Assembly (NCBI RefSeq): GCF_017599305.1
Contig: NZ_JAGFWR010000014.1
Location: 100,282-164,281, forward strand
Reading direction: 5' to 3'
Source of the DNA: Micromonospora antibiotica
GTDB taxonomy: Bacteria > Actinomycetota > Actinomycetes > Mycobacteriales > Micromonosporaceae
Length of the DNA stretch: 64,000 bases
Below, one piece after another: positions 11,352-20,026 of this stretch. How positions within the stretch are numbered: the first letter of the stretch is position 1; every line of letters starts with the position of its first letter. The notes below the pieces were generated by a model. The model was not told the DNA's origin and did not search any database. It worked only from the letters and a program-made list of their open reading frames with translations. Made by a program: the position numbers and the translations under genes.

Positions 11352-11463
11352 CGGTGACCCCCATTCGTCGTACGGATGACGAGCGAATGGTGGCAGAAGC
11401 ACCGGCTCGCCGGAAACCACGGGGAACACGGGTCGGCCGGTGCCGGGCCGGCCGACGAACGGG

Positions 11464-11499
11464 ACGGGGCCCGGGACGGGTGTTCGCCCCGGGCCCCGT
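11464..11499 (-). terminator. GC-rich hairpin, likely terminator of the TagF-like gene
   Basis: Inverted repeat with perfect 12-base arms (11464-11475 and 11488-11499) and a 12-base loop. It begins 12 bases after the stop of the minus-strand gene ending at 11511. No T-tract, as is usual in high-GC actinobacteria. Confidence 0.6.
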
Positions 11500-11510
11500 A
11501 CCCCGTCCGG

Positions 11511-13265
11511 TCAGCGGCAGAGCCGGCCGATCTCCTCCTGGAACCGGTCCATCGGGTTGGCCTCGGCCGGGCCGAGCAGATAGGTCTTCAGTTCCCGCCG
11601 GGCGTCGGTCATCGGGTCGTCGCCGGCCCGGGTCAGCGCCAGGATCTTCGGCAGCTCACCACAGTCGCGGGAGAGCAGGTACGCCCCCCGGGAGGTGGGG
11701 AACTCGCGCCGGAACTCGTCCTCCGGCAGCCCGCTCGGGTTGGCCACCACGTACGGCCGCTGGCTCTGCACGAAGTCGGAGACCACGCTGGAGATGTCAC
11801 TGACCAGCAGGTCGGTCTGGTTGAAGCAGTCGAACAGCGCGGGGACCCGGCCGGTGACCACCCGGTGCCCGGGGCCGTCCAGCGAACCGGCGTCCGGGTC
11901 ACCACCGGCGGCCCGGATCAGCGACACCAGGCGCTCGTGCACCGCCTTGGCCTCCTTGGAGCGGGAACCGGTCAGCGGGTGCGGCTTGTAGACCAGGCGC
12001 ACCTGCGGCGAGGCGAGCACCCCCCGGACGATCCGCTCCCCCATCAGCACCAGCGAGGTGTGGTAGGGGTCGTCGTCGAGCCAGCCCTCCCAGGTGGGGG
12101 CGTAGAGGACGGTGAACGGCCGGTCGGGGGCCGTCGAGCCGAAGGTGTGCACCCCGGCGAGCTGCGGCCGGCCGATCTCCACGATGTCGTCGTCCCGGAC
12201 GCCCACCGCGGCCCGCGCGTACCGCTCCCGGCCGGCCAGGCCGGCGACCCACACCTCGTCGTACACCTTGCTGTACGGGTTGACGCTGGCCTGCTTGTCG
12301 CTGTCGCCGTGACCGACGAAGACGTGCTTCATGCCCGGCTCGCGCAACATGTGGATGTTGGCGCCGACGTTCGCCGCGTAGAGGGCGGCCCGGACGGTGC
12401 CCAGTTCGAGGTTCATGAAGTCGGGCCCGGTGGGCACGCAGATCACCGGGAGCCGGGTGTCGGCCAGCTCGAAGAACGCTTCCTTGCTGCGCATCAGCAC
12501 GACCGCCCGCTGGTGCAGCGCCTCGGTCGGGGCCAGCCACATGTTGGCCTGGTAGACGTCCTTGGCGGGGCCGGCGAAGTAGAGCGCGACCTCGGGCCGG
12601 TGGTTGTCGAGCCAGCGCTGCAACACCGGCAGCACCGGGCTCTTGCCGGTGCCCCGACCGCGCAGCCAGGTCACCGCGACCACCGCGCCGATCAGCGCGG
12701 CGAGCCCGGCGGCCACCGCGGCGACCGTCAGCACGGGGGTGGCGTCGACGCGGACCGCGGTGACCACGGCGGCCGGGATCAGCAGCACGTTGAGCACCGC
12801 GAGCGGCACACCGGCCAGGTTGGCGATCCAGTCCGGCGGGCGGGGCGCCGAGCGGATCGGGCCCAGCTCGATGTTGCGGACCAGGGCGGAGACGGGGTTG
12901 CGCCGGTCGATCATCGTGTTCAGGGCACCCGCGAAGACGGCGATCACCCAGACCGCCGCCGGGAGCACCAGCAGCCAGGTCAGCTCGACCCCGGTGAGCG
13001 GGACCGTGGCGGCGACCAGCAGCACGGACGCCAGGTCCCGGCTCAGTTGCCGGTAGCCCCGGTTGAGACCGACCTTTTCCAGCAGCGTGTCCGAGGGCGG
13101 CGACCAGCGGGTGACGGCGAACTCACCGACCACCGCGGCCAGCCCGGCCACGGCGAACAGGACCACCCATCCAAAGACGCCCGCGACGAGCATGACCAGG
13201 TAGAACAGCACCAGCAGTGCGCCTCGGGCGGCGGTGCCGGTGCGTTCCAGTAACGTGCCGAACAA
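11511..13265 (-). CDS. Membrane-anchored TagF/TarL-like glycerophosphotransferase
   Basis: 584 residues. The N-terminal ~205 residues contain about four to six hydrophobic segments. The C-terminal ~370 residues form a CDP-glycerol glycerophosphotransferase domain (PF04464), with VFVGHGDSDK, a VLYAPTWEGW block, VYKPHPLTG and DLLVSDISSVVSDFVQSQRPYV. In TagF/TarL the HG and HP histidines are catalytic; both are here. It should transfer glycerol- or ribitol-phosphate units from a CDP precursor during wall teichoic-type polymer synthesis. Classical TagF lacks such an integral membrane domain, and the second homologue at 20027 has the same architecture. Confidence 0.85.
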   Translation of the reverse strand: MFGTLLERTGTAARGALLVLFYLVMLVAGVFGWVVLFAVAGLAAVVGEFAVTRWSPPSDTLLEKVGLNRGYRQLSRDLASVLLVAATVPLTGVELTWLLVLPAAVWVIAVFAGALNTMIDRRNPVSALVRNIELGPIRSAPRPPDWIANLAGVPLAVLNVLLIPAAVVTAVRVDATPVLTVAAVAAGLAALIGAVVAVTWLRGRGTGKSPVLPVLQRWLDNHRPEVALYFAGPAKDVYQANMWLAPTEALHQRAVVLMRSKEAFFELADTRLPVICVPTGPDFMNLELGTVRAALYAANVGANIHMLREPGMKHVFVGHGDSDKQASVNPYSKVYDEVWVAGLAGRERYARAAVGVRDDDIVEIGRPQLAGVHTFGSTAPDRPFTVLYAPTWEGWLDDDPYHTSLVLMGERIVRGVLASPQVRLVYKPHPLTGSRSKEAKAVHERLVSLIRAAGGDPDAGSLDGPGHRVVTGRVPALFDCFNQTDLLVSDISSVVSDFVQSQRPYVVANPSGLPEDEFRREFPTSRGAYLLSRDCGELPKILALTRAGDDPMTDARRELKTYLLGPAEANPMDRFQEEIGRLCR

Positions 13266-13480
13266 AGGAGGACGCTCCCTACGAGGTCGTTGACGGGCGG
13301 GGCCCGGCGGTCGACGGCCTCGTCGTGCGACGGGCGTGACCGCAGCACCGCGACCGAACGTGCCGGTCTGCGGGTGATTGCGACTTTAACGCGAGAGGGC
13401 GTCCCGGTGTCGCTCGGGTATCCAGGTCCATTTCGGTCAGACGCGACGATACCCCTCGGGCGACACCTGACGTCCGCCGC

Positions 13481-15628
13481 TCAGCCCGCCCGGCCGTAGC
13501 AGGTCGTCGCGCCCGGTCCCGGTCGGGTCGCGAACTCCTTGAAGCCCAGCTCGACGGCCATGTCCCGGGCGTACCGGTTGCCGTTGTAGACGCAGATGGT
13601 GCCCACCCCGAGCCGGTCGACGGCGGCGTCGACCTGGTCCCGGGCGGGTTTTTCCCGCCCGTCGGCGAAGTGCGCCAGCAACAGCCGGTCCTTGGCGAAG
13701 TCGGAGTTGAGGTCGTACTCCACCAGGTAGAAGTCGCGGGGCAGGACGACCCGGACCCGGCTGGTGACGATCAGTGAGGTCCGCATGATCGTCGACGGGG
13801 CGAGGACCAGCCCCGCCGGCCGGTCCTGCCGGGAGATCCAGAAGGCGATCTCCTGCCGCTGCTGGGGCAGCTTCCAGGTGGGGCGGGTGTGCGTCTCGAC
13901 CCAACTGTCCTTCGACCACATCGGGGTGGCCCAGACGGCGAACGAGGTGACCATCGCGGCGGCGACCAGCCCGCCGACCGCACCGCGCAGCAGCCGCGAC
14001 GGCGACGGGACGCGCACCGTGCAGAGCAGGCCGATCAGGGTCGGCAGGGCGAGCAGCCACGGCACCCGCCAGAGCACCACGGAGATGCCGGTCAGCGCGC
14101 CGAGCGTCTCCAGCACGCCGGGCACCAGCAGCACGCTCATCACCAGGGCGGCACCGGCGGCCAGCAGGGCCGGGGTGCGCCGACGGGCCAGCAGCGGCCC
14201 GCACCACAGCGCCAGGCCACTGATCACGCCGACGATCCCGACCAGCAGCGTCCGCCGGTAGGTGTACTCGGCGTCGAAGAAGGCGTCGTCCGCGCCGGCC
14301 GCGTCCATACCGCCCAGCACCAGCCGGGACACCACGATCGCCCCCACCGGGTACGCCACGGCGGCCAGCCCGCCGACCACCGCGTCCTTCCAGCGGCCGA
14401 CCAGCAGCATCGCCAGCCCGGCCGCGCCGACCAGCATCGGCAGGATGATCGCCGAGGTGGTGGTGAGGCCGGCAGCGGTGACGGAGAGGGCGAAGACGAG
14501 CAGCAGCGAGCGGCGCGACCGGGTGTCGAACCACTCGGTGAGGTAGAGCCACATCAGCGGGATGACCGCCGAGACGAACATCCCCTTGCCCTCGTAGAGG
14601 CGGGGCAGGTGGAAGGTGCCGAGCGCGGCGTCCGAGCCGGCCACCAGGTAGAGGTAGGTGACCGCGACGCTGAACGCGAGCACCGGCCGGCGTGGGGCCC
14701 ACCGGTGGGTGAGCCGCCACAGCGCCAGGACGGCCAGCACCGCCATCACGGGCAGCGCCAGGTACCAGGTGGCGGACGCGCCGTGGATGCCGAGCACGTG
14801 CGCGAGCGCGCCGTCGAACACCTCGATCGACGGGGTCGGCGGCAGCGAACCCATCGCCGGGGCGACGTTCTCGGTGAACAGGAAGTCGTTGGTGGGCACC
14901 AGGTCACGGTCGGCCACCCAGACGGTCTTGCCGACGTAGTAGACGTCGTCCGGGGTGTTGCGGGCCAGGTAGAGCGAGGAGATCGCCACCCCGACCGAGA
15001 TCAGCAGCGCGTACCCGGACTGGAGGGCGGTGGGGACCGGTGACGCGGGCGGCGCCGCGTCGTCAGCCCGCCACGCCCGCCGGGTGAGCAGCATGGCACC
15101 GATGCCCGCGACCGCGCCGGCGGCGGCCGGGACCCACCAGGAGAGCACGTCGCCGGCCGGGGTGCCGGCGAGGCCGGCGGTGACGGCGGCGACCACCCCG
15201 GCGGCGACCACGGGCAGCAGCCAGCGGCGCGGCTGGCCCGTGCCGCCCGCCGGGACGGGGTCGGAAGTCGTCGGCGCTCCGGCGGCGTCGGGAGTCGTCG
15301 GCGCTCCGGCGGCGTCGGCAGCCGCACCCGCCGGGGCGGGGACCCGGGCCCGGCGCAGGGCACGCACCGCCACCACGGCGGTGATCAGGGCGCAGCCGAC
15401 CAGCCAGATCAGGAACGTCACCGACGGGCGCAGCCCGAACAGGAAGGACGCGTGGTAGAGCACCGTCCACAGCGCGAAGCCCAGCACGGCCGCGTCGGTG
15501 ACGACGGCCGGGGCCGCGGCGAGCGCCGACCGCAGCCGGTGCGCGGGCTGCGGCCGTCCGGCGGCAGGCCCGGCGGGGGGTGGTGCGACGGGCGGAGGCG
15601 CGACGGCAACGGGGTCGGCGTTCGGCAC
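13481..15628 (-). CDS. Large polytopic membrane protein (DUF6077-like)
   Basis: 715 residues with at least 12 hydrophobic segments after a Pro/Ala-rich cytoplasmic N-terminus. Between the first TM pair and the next lies another low-complexity stretch (two copies of DAAGAPTT). The soluble C-terminal ~130 residues follow TPMWSKDSWVETHTRPTW and end with a Cys-containing GATTCYGRAG. The layout suggests a GT-C-type transferase or flippase-like protein acting on wall polymer precursors, and the DUF6077 label is from memory of similar actinobacterial proteins. GTG at 15628 was chosen; the frame runs on upstream across the TetR gene, but that part is an antisense-type shadow. Confidence 0.65.
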   Translation of the reverse strand: MPNADPVAVAPPPVAPPPAGPAAGRPQPAHRLRSALAAAPAVVTDAAVLGFALWTVLYHASFLFGLRPSVTFLIWLVGCALITAVVAVRALRRARVPAPAGAAADAAGAPTTPDAAGAPTTSDPVPAGGTGQPRRWLLPVVAAGVVAAVTAGLAGTPAGDVLSWWVPAAAGAVAGIGAMLLTRRAWRADDAAPPASPVPTALQSGYALLISVGVAISSLYLARNTPDDVYYVGKTVWVADRDLVPTNDFLFTENVAPAMGSLPPTPSIEVFDGALAHVLGIHGASATWYLALPVMAVLAVLALWRLTHRWAPRRPVLAFSVAVTYLYLVAGSDAALGTFHLPRLYEGKGMFVSAVIPLMWLYLTEWFDTRSRRSLLLVFALSVTAAGLTTTSAIILPMLVGAAGLAMLLVGRWKDAVVGGLAAVAYPVGAIVVSRLVLGGMDAAGADDAFFDAEYTYRRTLLVGIVGVISGLALWCGPLLARRRTPALLAAGAALVMSVLLVPGVLETLGALTGISVVLWRVPWLLALPTLIGLLCTVRVPSPSRLLRGAVGGLVAAAMVTSFAVWATPMWSKDSWVETHTRPTWKLPQQRQEIAFWISRQDRPAGLVLAPSTIMRTSLIVTSRVRVVLPRDFYLVEYDLNSDFAKDRLLLAHFADGREKPARDQVDAAVDRLGVGTICVYNGNRYARDMAVELGFKEFATRPGPGATTCYGRAG

Positions 15629-15801
15629 GGGTCGTCCTTGTCGTCGTGCGGGCACGGTACGCGAGAGTCGTACGGCCGGCGGGCGGCGGACGGTCGCCCG
15701 GCTCCGGTCCGGAAAGCAGGGTAACCGCAACCATCGTCCGTCGATGGCCGGTGGGCGGCGTGGCGGTGTCCCGGAGTTGGCCGGGTGGGGTGGGTGCCGG
15801 G

Positions 15802-16440
15802 TCAACCGGACACCGGGGCCGCCCGCGGCCGGGGCACGGTGCCGTTCGCGGTGAGCCCGATGGCCACCGACTCCACCAGCAGGTCCAGGTAGGTCGGGGT
15901 GAGCGGGGTACGGGCGATGGCCAGTCGCCAGTACAGCGGCCCGACGATCAGGTCGACCGCCGCGTCGGCGTCGGTGTCGGCGGGCAACTCGCCGCGCTCC
16001 ACCGCCAGGCCGATCAGCCGGCCGCCGATCTCCTGCTGCTTGGCCCGCAGCAACTGCTGCAGGGTCTCGTCGATGGTCGGGTTGCGGGCCGCCTCGGCGA
16101 GCAGGTCGGGGATGATCTGCGAGGCCAGCGGGTGGCTCAGCGCGTGGGCGACGACCTGGAACAGCAGCGTCAGGTCGCCGCGCAGGCTGCCGGTGTCCAG
16201 CGCCGGCAGTTTGCTGCCGGCGGCGGCGACCACGGTCTCGATCACCAGGTCGAGCTTCGAGCTCCACCGCCGGTAGATCGCGGTCTTGCTGACGCCGGCC
16301 CGGCGGGCCACCGCCTCGATGGAGAGCCGCCCGTATCCGACGGCGGCGAGTTCCTGCATCAACGCGCGGCGGATGGCCCTGGTGATGTCGCCTCTCAGCA
16401 CTGCGGCACCGGCCGGCGCACGCCTCTTGTCGCTGGTCAT
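15802..16440 (-). CDS. TetR-family transcriptional regulator
   Basis: 212 residues. The N-terminal helix-turn-helix reads GYGRLSIEAVARRAGVSKTAIYRRW and is followed by an AcrR-like ligand domain containing VVAHALSHPLASQIIPDLL. ATG at 16440 (MTSDKRRAPAG) has gaagag upstream and puts the HTH at the usual place; an in-frame ATG 14 codons earlier is possible. It is divergent from the ABC exporter at 16618, with 177 bp between the starts, so it may repress itself and the exporter. The effector is unknown. Confidence 0.85.
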   Translation of the reverse strand: MTSDKRRAPAGAAVLRGDITRAIRRALMQELAAVGYGRLSIEAVARRAGVSKTAIYRRWSSKLDLVIETVVAAAGSKLPALDTGSLRGDLTLLFQVVAHALSHPLASQIIPDLLAEAARNPTIDETLQQLLRAKQQEIGGRLIGLAVERGELPADTDADAAVDLIVGPLYWRLAIARTPLTPTYLDLLVESVAIGLTANGTVPRPRAAPVSG

Positions 16441-16617
16441 CGGGGACTCTTCGCACCTGTCACGTGGGCCAATGTAGCGCAACGACGGTACGGTTGCGTC
16501 CCGACGTGTTATGGACTACCGTCCACGCAGCGACGAGGCTGCCCCGGCACCGCGCCGACCCACAGTTCCCATCGTCGCGCGCATCCCGTTGGTACGAAAG
16601 ATCGGAGCGCCCTTCCC

Positions 16618-17511
16618 ATGGCCACCACCGCGCTGGTCGACCCCGAAACGGGCCTGACCCAGGCGCAGCTGGCCGCTCGGCACGGACTACGGGTCGCCGG
16701 TGAGCGCCCCTCCCTGACCGAGTACAGCCGCAGACTGTGGGCCTACCGGCACTTCACCGCCGCGTACGCCAACGCCAAACTGGTCGCTTCGTACAGCAAC
16801 GCCAAGCTGGGCCAGATCTGGCAGGTGCTCACCCCGCTGACCAACGCCGCCGTCTACTACCTGATCTTCGGCGTGGTGCTCGGGCAGAACAACATCCCGA
16901 ACTTCATCGCGTACCTGACCACCGGGTTGTTCATCTTCAACTTCACCCAGAGCGCGGTGCTGGCCGGCACCCAGTCGATCAGCGGCAACCTGGGGCTGAT
17001 CCGGGCGCTGCACTTCCCCCGGGCCTGCCTGCCGCTGGCCGCCACGCTGACCCAGTTCCAGCAGTTGCTGGCCTCGATGATCGTGCTGGTCGGCATCGTG
17101 CTGGTGACCGGCGAGCCGCTCACCCTGGCCTGGCTGATGCTGCCGCCGGCACTGCTGCTCCAGGCGGCCTTCAACGCCGGGGTCGTGATGGTGGTCGCCC
17201 GGATGGGTTCCAAGGCCAGCGACCTCAAGCAGGTCATGCCGTTCATCCTGCGCACCTGGATGTACGGCTCCGGGGTGCTCTACAGCGTCAAGCTGTTCGA
17301 CCGGCTGCCGGAGTGGGCCTCGACGCTCATCCAGTTCAACCCGATCCTGGTCTACATCGAGCTGGCCCGGTACGCCCTGCTGGAGCAGGCGCCACTGCTC
17401 AACGAGTCGCTGACCCAGCTCTGGCTGGTGGCGGCCGGCTGGGCGATCCTGGGCGGGATCGCCGGGTACGTCTACTTCTGGCGCGGCGAACAGGAGTACG
17501 GCCGTGGATGA
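16618..17511 (+). CDS. ABC-2 type polysaccharide/teichoic acid exporter permease (TagG/Wzm-like)
   Basis: 297 residues. A cytoplasmic amphipathic N-terminus (YANAKLVASYSNAKLGQIWQVL, typical of the TagG/Wzm gate helix) precedes six hydrophobic segments. The family blocks AVYYLIFGVVLGQNNIPNFIAYL and the C-terminal FNPILVYIELARYALL are clear. With the ATPase in the next gene it should flip a lipid-linked polymer across the membrane. The stop overlaps the ATPase start by 8 nt. Adjacent TagF-like and CDP-ribitol genes indicate the cargo is a wall teichoic-type polymer. Confidence 0.9.
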   Translation: MATTALVDPETGLTQAQLAARHGLRVAGERPSLTEYSRRLWAYRHFTAAYANAKLVASYSNAKLGQIWQVLTPLTNAAVYYLIFGVVLGQNNIPNFIAYLTTGLFIFNFTQSAVLAGTQSISGNLGLIRALHFPRACLPLAATLTQFQQLLASMIVLVGIVLVTGEPLTLAWLMLPPALLLQAAFNAGVVMVVARMGSKASDLKQVMPFILRTWMYGSGVLYSVKLFDRLPEWASTLIQFNPILVYIELARYALLEQAPLLNESLTQLWLVAAGWAILGGIAGYVYFWRGEQEYGRG

Positions 17512-18322
17512 CCGGTACGAGACGTCCAACGACGTCACCGTGACCCTGCCCCGGGTCGTCGAGCGGATCCCCACCGTGGTGGTGGACGACGCGCACGTGA
17601 TCTACCGGGTGCACAAGGGCGCCGGTGGCGGGAGCACACCGGTGGCCGCGCTGCGCCGGCTGGTCAAGCGCTCCTCCGCGCCCAACATCCAGGAGGTGCA
17701 CGCGGTCAAGGGGGTGTCCTTCACCGCGTACCGGGGTGAGGCGATCGGCCTGATCGGCAGCAACGGCTCCGGCAAGTCGACCCTGCTGCGGACCATCGCC
17801 GGGCTGCTCCCGGTCAACCGGGGCGCGGTCTACACCCAGGGCCAGCCGTCCCTGCTGGGGGTGAACGCCGCCCTGCTCAACGATCTGTCGGGTGAGCGCA
17901 ACGTCACGTTGGGCTGCCTGGCGATGGGGATGCAGCCCGACGACGTGGCCCGGATGACGCCGGAGATCATCGAGTTCTCCGGGATCAACCAGCGGGGCGA
18001 CTTCGCCAGCCTGCCGATGCGGACGTACTCCTCGGGCATGGCGGCCCGGCTGCGGTTCTCCATCGCCGCCGCCAAGAAGCACGACGTGCTGCTGATCGAC
18101 GAGGCGCTCGCCACCGGCGACAAGGGCTTCCGTAAGCGCAGCGAGCAGCGGGTCCGGGAACTACGCGAGGGGGCCGGCACGGTCTTCCTGGTCAGCCACC
18201 AGCTCTCCTCGGTACGGGACACCTGTGAACGGACGATCTGGTTGGAGTCAGGGCTGATCCGGATGGACGGGCCCACCGACGAGGTGATCCGGGCGTACGA
18301 GGCATTCGCCAACGGCAAGTAG
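17504..18322 (+). CDS. ABC exporter ATPase (TagH/Wzt-like)
   Basis: 272 residues. Walker A is GSNGSGKST (residues 85-93), the signature is YSSGMAARLRFSIA, Walker B is VLLIDEAL and the switch His lies in VFLVSHQLSSV. The insert before Walker A (VHKGAGGGSTPVAALRRLVKRSS) is typical of polysaccharide-export ATPases such as TagH and Wzt. There is no C-terminal carbohydrate-binding extension of the Wzt O9a type, so export does not appear to depend on recognising a capped chain end. It overlaps the permease gene by 8 nt. Confidence 0.93.
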   Translation: MDDRYETSNDVTVTLPRVVERIPTVVVDDAHVIYRVHKGAGGGSTPVAALRRLVKRSSAPNIQEVHAVKGVSFTAYRGEAIGLIGSNGSGKSTLLRTIAGLLPVNRGAVYTQGQPSLLGVNAALLNDLSGERNVTLGCLAMGMQPDDVARMTPEIIEFSGINQRGDFASLPMRTYSSGMAARLRFSIAAAKKHDVLLIDEALATGDKGFRKRSEQRVRELREGAGTVFLVSHQLSSVRDTCERTIWLESGLIRMDGPTDEVIRAYEAFANGK

Positions 18323-18360
18323 TATTCCGGGCGCACGTACGGCATCGATCCGATGCTCCA

Positions 18361-18395
18361 CGGACCGCGTCGTCCCGTTGGGGCGGCGCGGTCCG
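18361..18395 (+). terminator. Possible hairpin terminator after exporter operon
   Basis: Inverted repeat cggaccgcg (18361-18369) / cgcggtccg (18387-18395) with a 17-base loop, 38 bases after the ATPase stop. It could end the two-gene operon or lie in the leader of the next gene. Confidence 0.4.
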
Positions 18396-18492
18396 CGCGT
18401 TAAGGTTCATCCCGTCGCCAGGCTGGCGCAATCTTCCGTTCAGGGTGACCCCCGGGACGCGTGCAGACATCCCCCGAGAGTGAGGATCGGCA

Positions 18493-20001
18493 ATGACGCA
18501 GGACCACACCACTGGCCCGGACGCCACACCGGAGACCCCGGCACCGTGGCGGCCCTCGCGGACGGTGGCGGTGGTGCTGGCCGGAGGCACCGGGACCCGG
18601 CTCGGCCTGGGCATCCCGAAGCAGTTGCTGAAGATCGCCGGCAAGCCGATCATCGAACACACCCTGGCCGTCTTCGAGTCGGCCCCGGAGATCGACGAGA
18701 TCATCGTGCTGATGGCCACCGGGCACGTCGCCGACGCCCAGCAGATCGTCGACAAGGCCGGCTTCCGCAAGGTCAGCAAGGTCATCGAGGGCGGCGAGAC
18801 CCGTAACGCCACCACCCGGGCCGCCCTGGACGCGGTCGGCGACGGCGACGTCAACATCCTCTTCCACGACGCGGTCCGCCCGCTGGTCAGCGCCCGGATC
18901 GTCCGCGAGTGCGTGAACGCGCTGTGGAGCTACTCCGCCGTCGACGTGGCGATCCCCTCCGCCGACACGATCATCCAGGTCGACGAGGACGAGTGCATCA
19001 CCGACATCCCGGTCCGGTCCCGGCTGCGCCGGGGGCAGACCCCGCAGGCGTTCCGCTCGGGCACCATCCGGGAGGCGTACCGGCGGGCCGAGGGCGACCC
19101 GGACTTCGCCGCCACCGACGACTGCGGCGTGGTGCTGCGCTACCTGCCCGGCACCCCGATCAAGGTGATCGACGGCTCGGACGAGAACATCAAGGTCACC
19201 CACCCGGTCGACGTGCACCTCGCCGACAAGCTGTTCCAGCTCGCCGCCGCCCAGGCCCCCCGGCTGTCGCACCGCAGCTACACCGAGGAGCTGGCCGGCC
19301 GGACGATCGTCATCTTCGGCGGCAGCTACGGCATCGGGCACGATCTGGCCGAGCTGGCCCGGGGCTACGGCGCGCAGGTCTTCCCGTTCAGCCGGTCCAG
19401 CACCGGCACCCACGTCGAGCAGACCGGCGACGTCGAGGCCGCGCTGAAGACCGCCTTCGAGGCCACCGGCCGGATCGACCACGTGGTGGTCACCGCCGGC
19501 ATCCTGGAGAAGGGTGCACTGGCCGAGATGGACGAGGAGACCATGGACCGGGTGCTCCAGGTCAACTTCGTCGGCCCGGTGATCGCCGCCCGGCAGTCCC
19601 TGCCGTACCTCCAGCAGACCAAGGGTCAGCTGCTGCTCTACACGTCCAGCTCCTACACCCGGGGCCGGGCCCAGTACGCGCTCTACTCCTCCACCAAGGC
19701 GGCGCTGGTCAACCTGACCCAGGCACTGTCCGACGAGTGGGCCGAGTACGGCGTCCGGGTCAACTGCATCAACCCGGAGCGCACCGCCACCCCGATGCGT
19801 ACCAAGGCGTTCGGTGAGGAGCCGGAGCACACCCTGCTGGCCGCCGAAACGGTCGCCCAGTCCTCGCTCGACGTGCTGATCTCCGACCTCACCGGTCAGG
19901 TGATCGACGTCCGGCGGGCCCCCGGCGAGGCGGCCCCGGTGCCGGCGCAGCCGACCGCGGCCGAGCAGGACCGGCTGCCCAGCGGCGTCGACGCCGGCTG
20001 A
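18493..20001 (+). CDS. Bifunctional CDP-ribitol synthase (cytidylyltransferase + SDR reductase)
   Basis: 502 residues, two domains. The first (about 15-245) is an IspD/TarI-type cytidylyltransferase with VVLAGGTGTRLGLGIPKQLL and FHDAVRPLV. The second (about 265-490) is a short-chain reductase with GGSYGIGHDL for NADPH binding, a Ser in YTSSSYTRG and the catalytic pair in YSSTK. This order matches Haemophilus Bcs1/Acs1, which reduce ribulose 5-phosphate and form CDP-ribitol, the ribitol donor for poly(ribitol phosphate). The TarL-like genes on either side are the likely consumers. ATG start with gagtgagg upstream. The reductase substrate is inferred from the fusion. Confidence 0.87.
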   Translation: MTQDHTTGPDATPETPAPWRPSRTVAVVLAGGTGTRLGLGIPKQLLKIAGKPIIEHTLAVFESAPEIDEIIVLMATGHVADAQQIVDKAGFRKVSKVIEGGETRNATTRAALDAVGDGDVNILFHDAVRPLVSARIVRECVNALWSYSAVDVAIPSADTIIQVDEDECITDIPVRSRLRRGQTPQAFRSGTIREAYRRAEGDPDFAATDDCGVVLRYLPGTPIKVIDGSDENIKVTHPVDVHLADKLFQLAAAQAPRLSHRSYTEELAGRTIVIFGGSYGIGHDLAELARGYGAQVFPFSRSSTGTHVEQTGDVEAALKTAFEATGRIDHVVVTAGILEKGALAEMDEETMDRVLQVNFVGPVIAARQSLPYLQQTKGQLLLYTSSSYTRGRAQYALYSSTKAALVNLTQALSDEWAEYGVRVNCINPERTATPMRTKAFGEEPEHTLLAAETVAQSSLDVLISDLTGQVIDVRRAPGEAAPVPAQPTAAEQDRLPSGVDAG

Positions 20002-20026
20002 CCCGACACCCCGGAGACGGTACGAC

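Noticed and set aside
9227..14720. Several long antisense open frames of 300-600 codons
   Set aside because: They are opposite clear genes (kinase, TagF-like, membrane protein) and are His/Gln/Gly/Arg-rich, a usual effect of high-GC third positions.
15629..16456. Open frame joining the DUF6077-like gene upstream across the TetR gene
   Set aside because: The extension is Arg/Pro-rich shadow sequence of the TetR gene in another frame, with no protein-like features.
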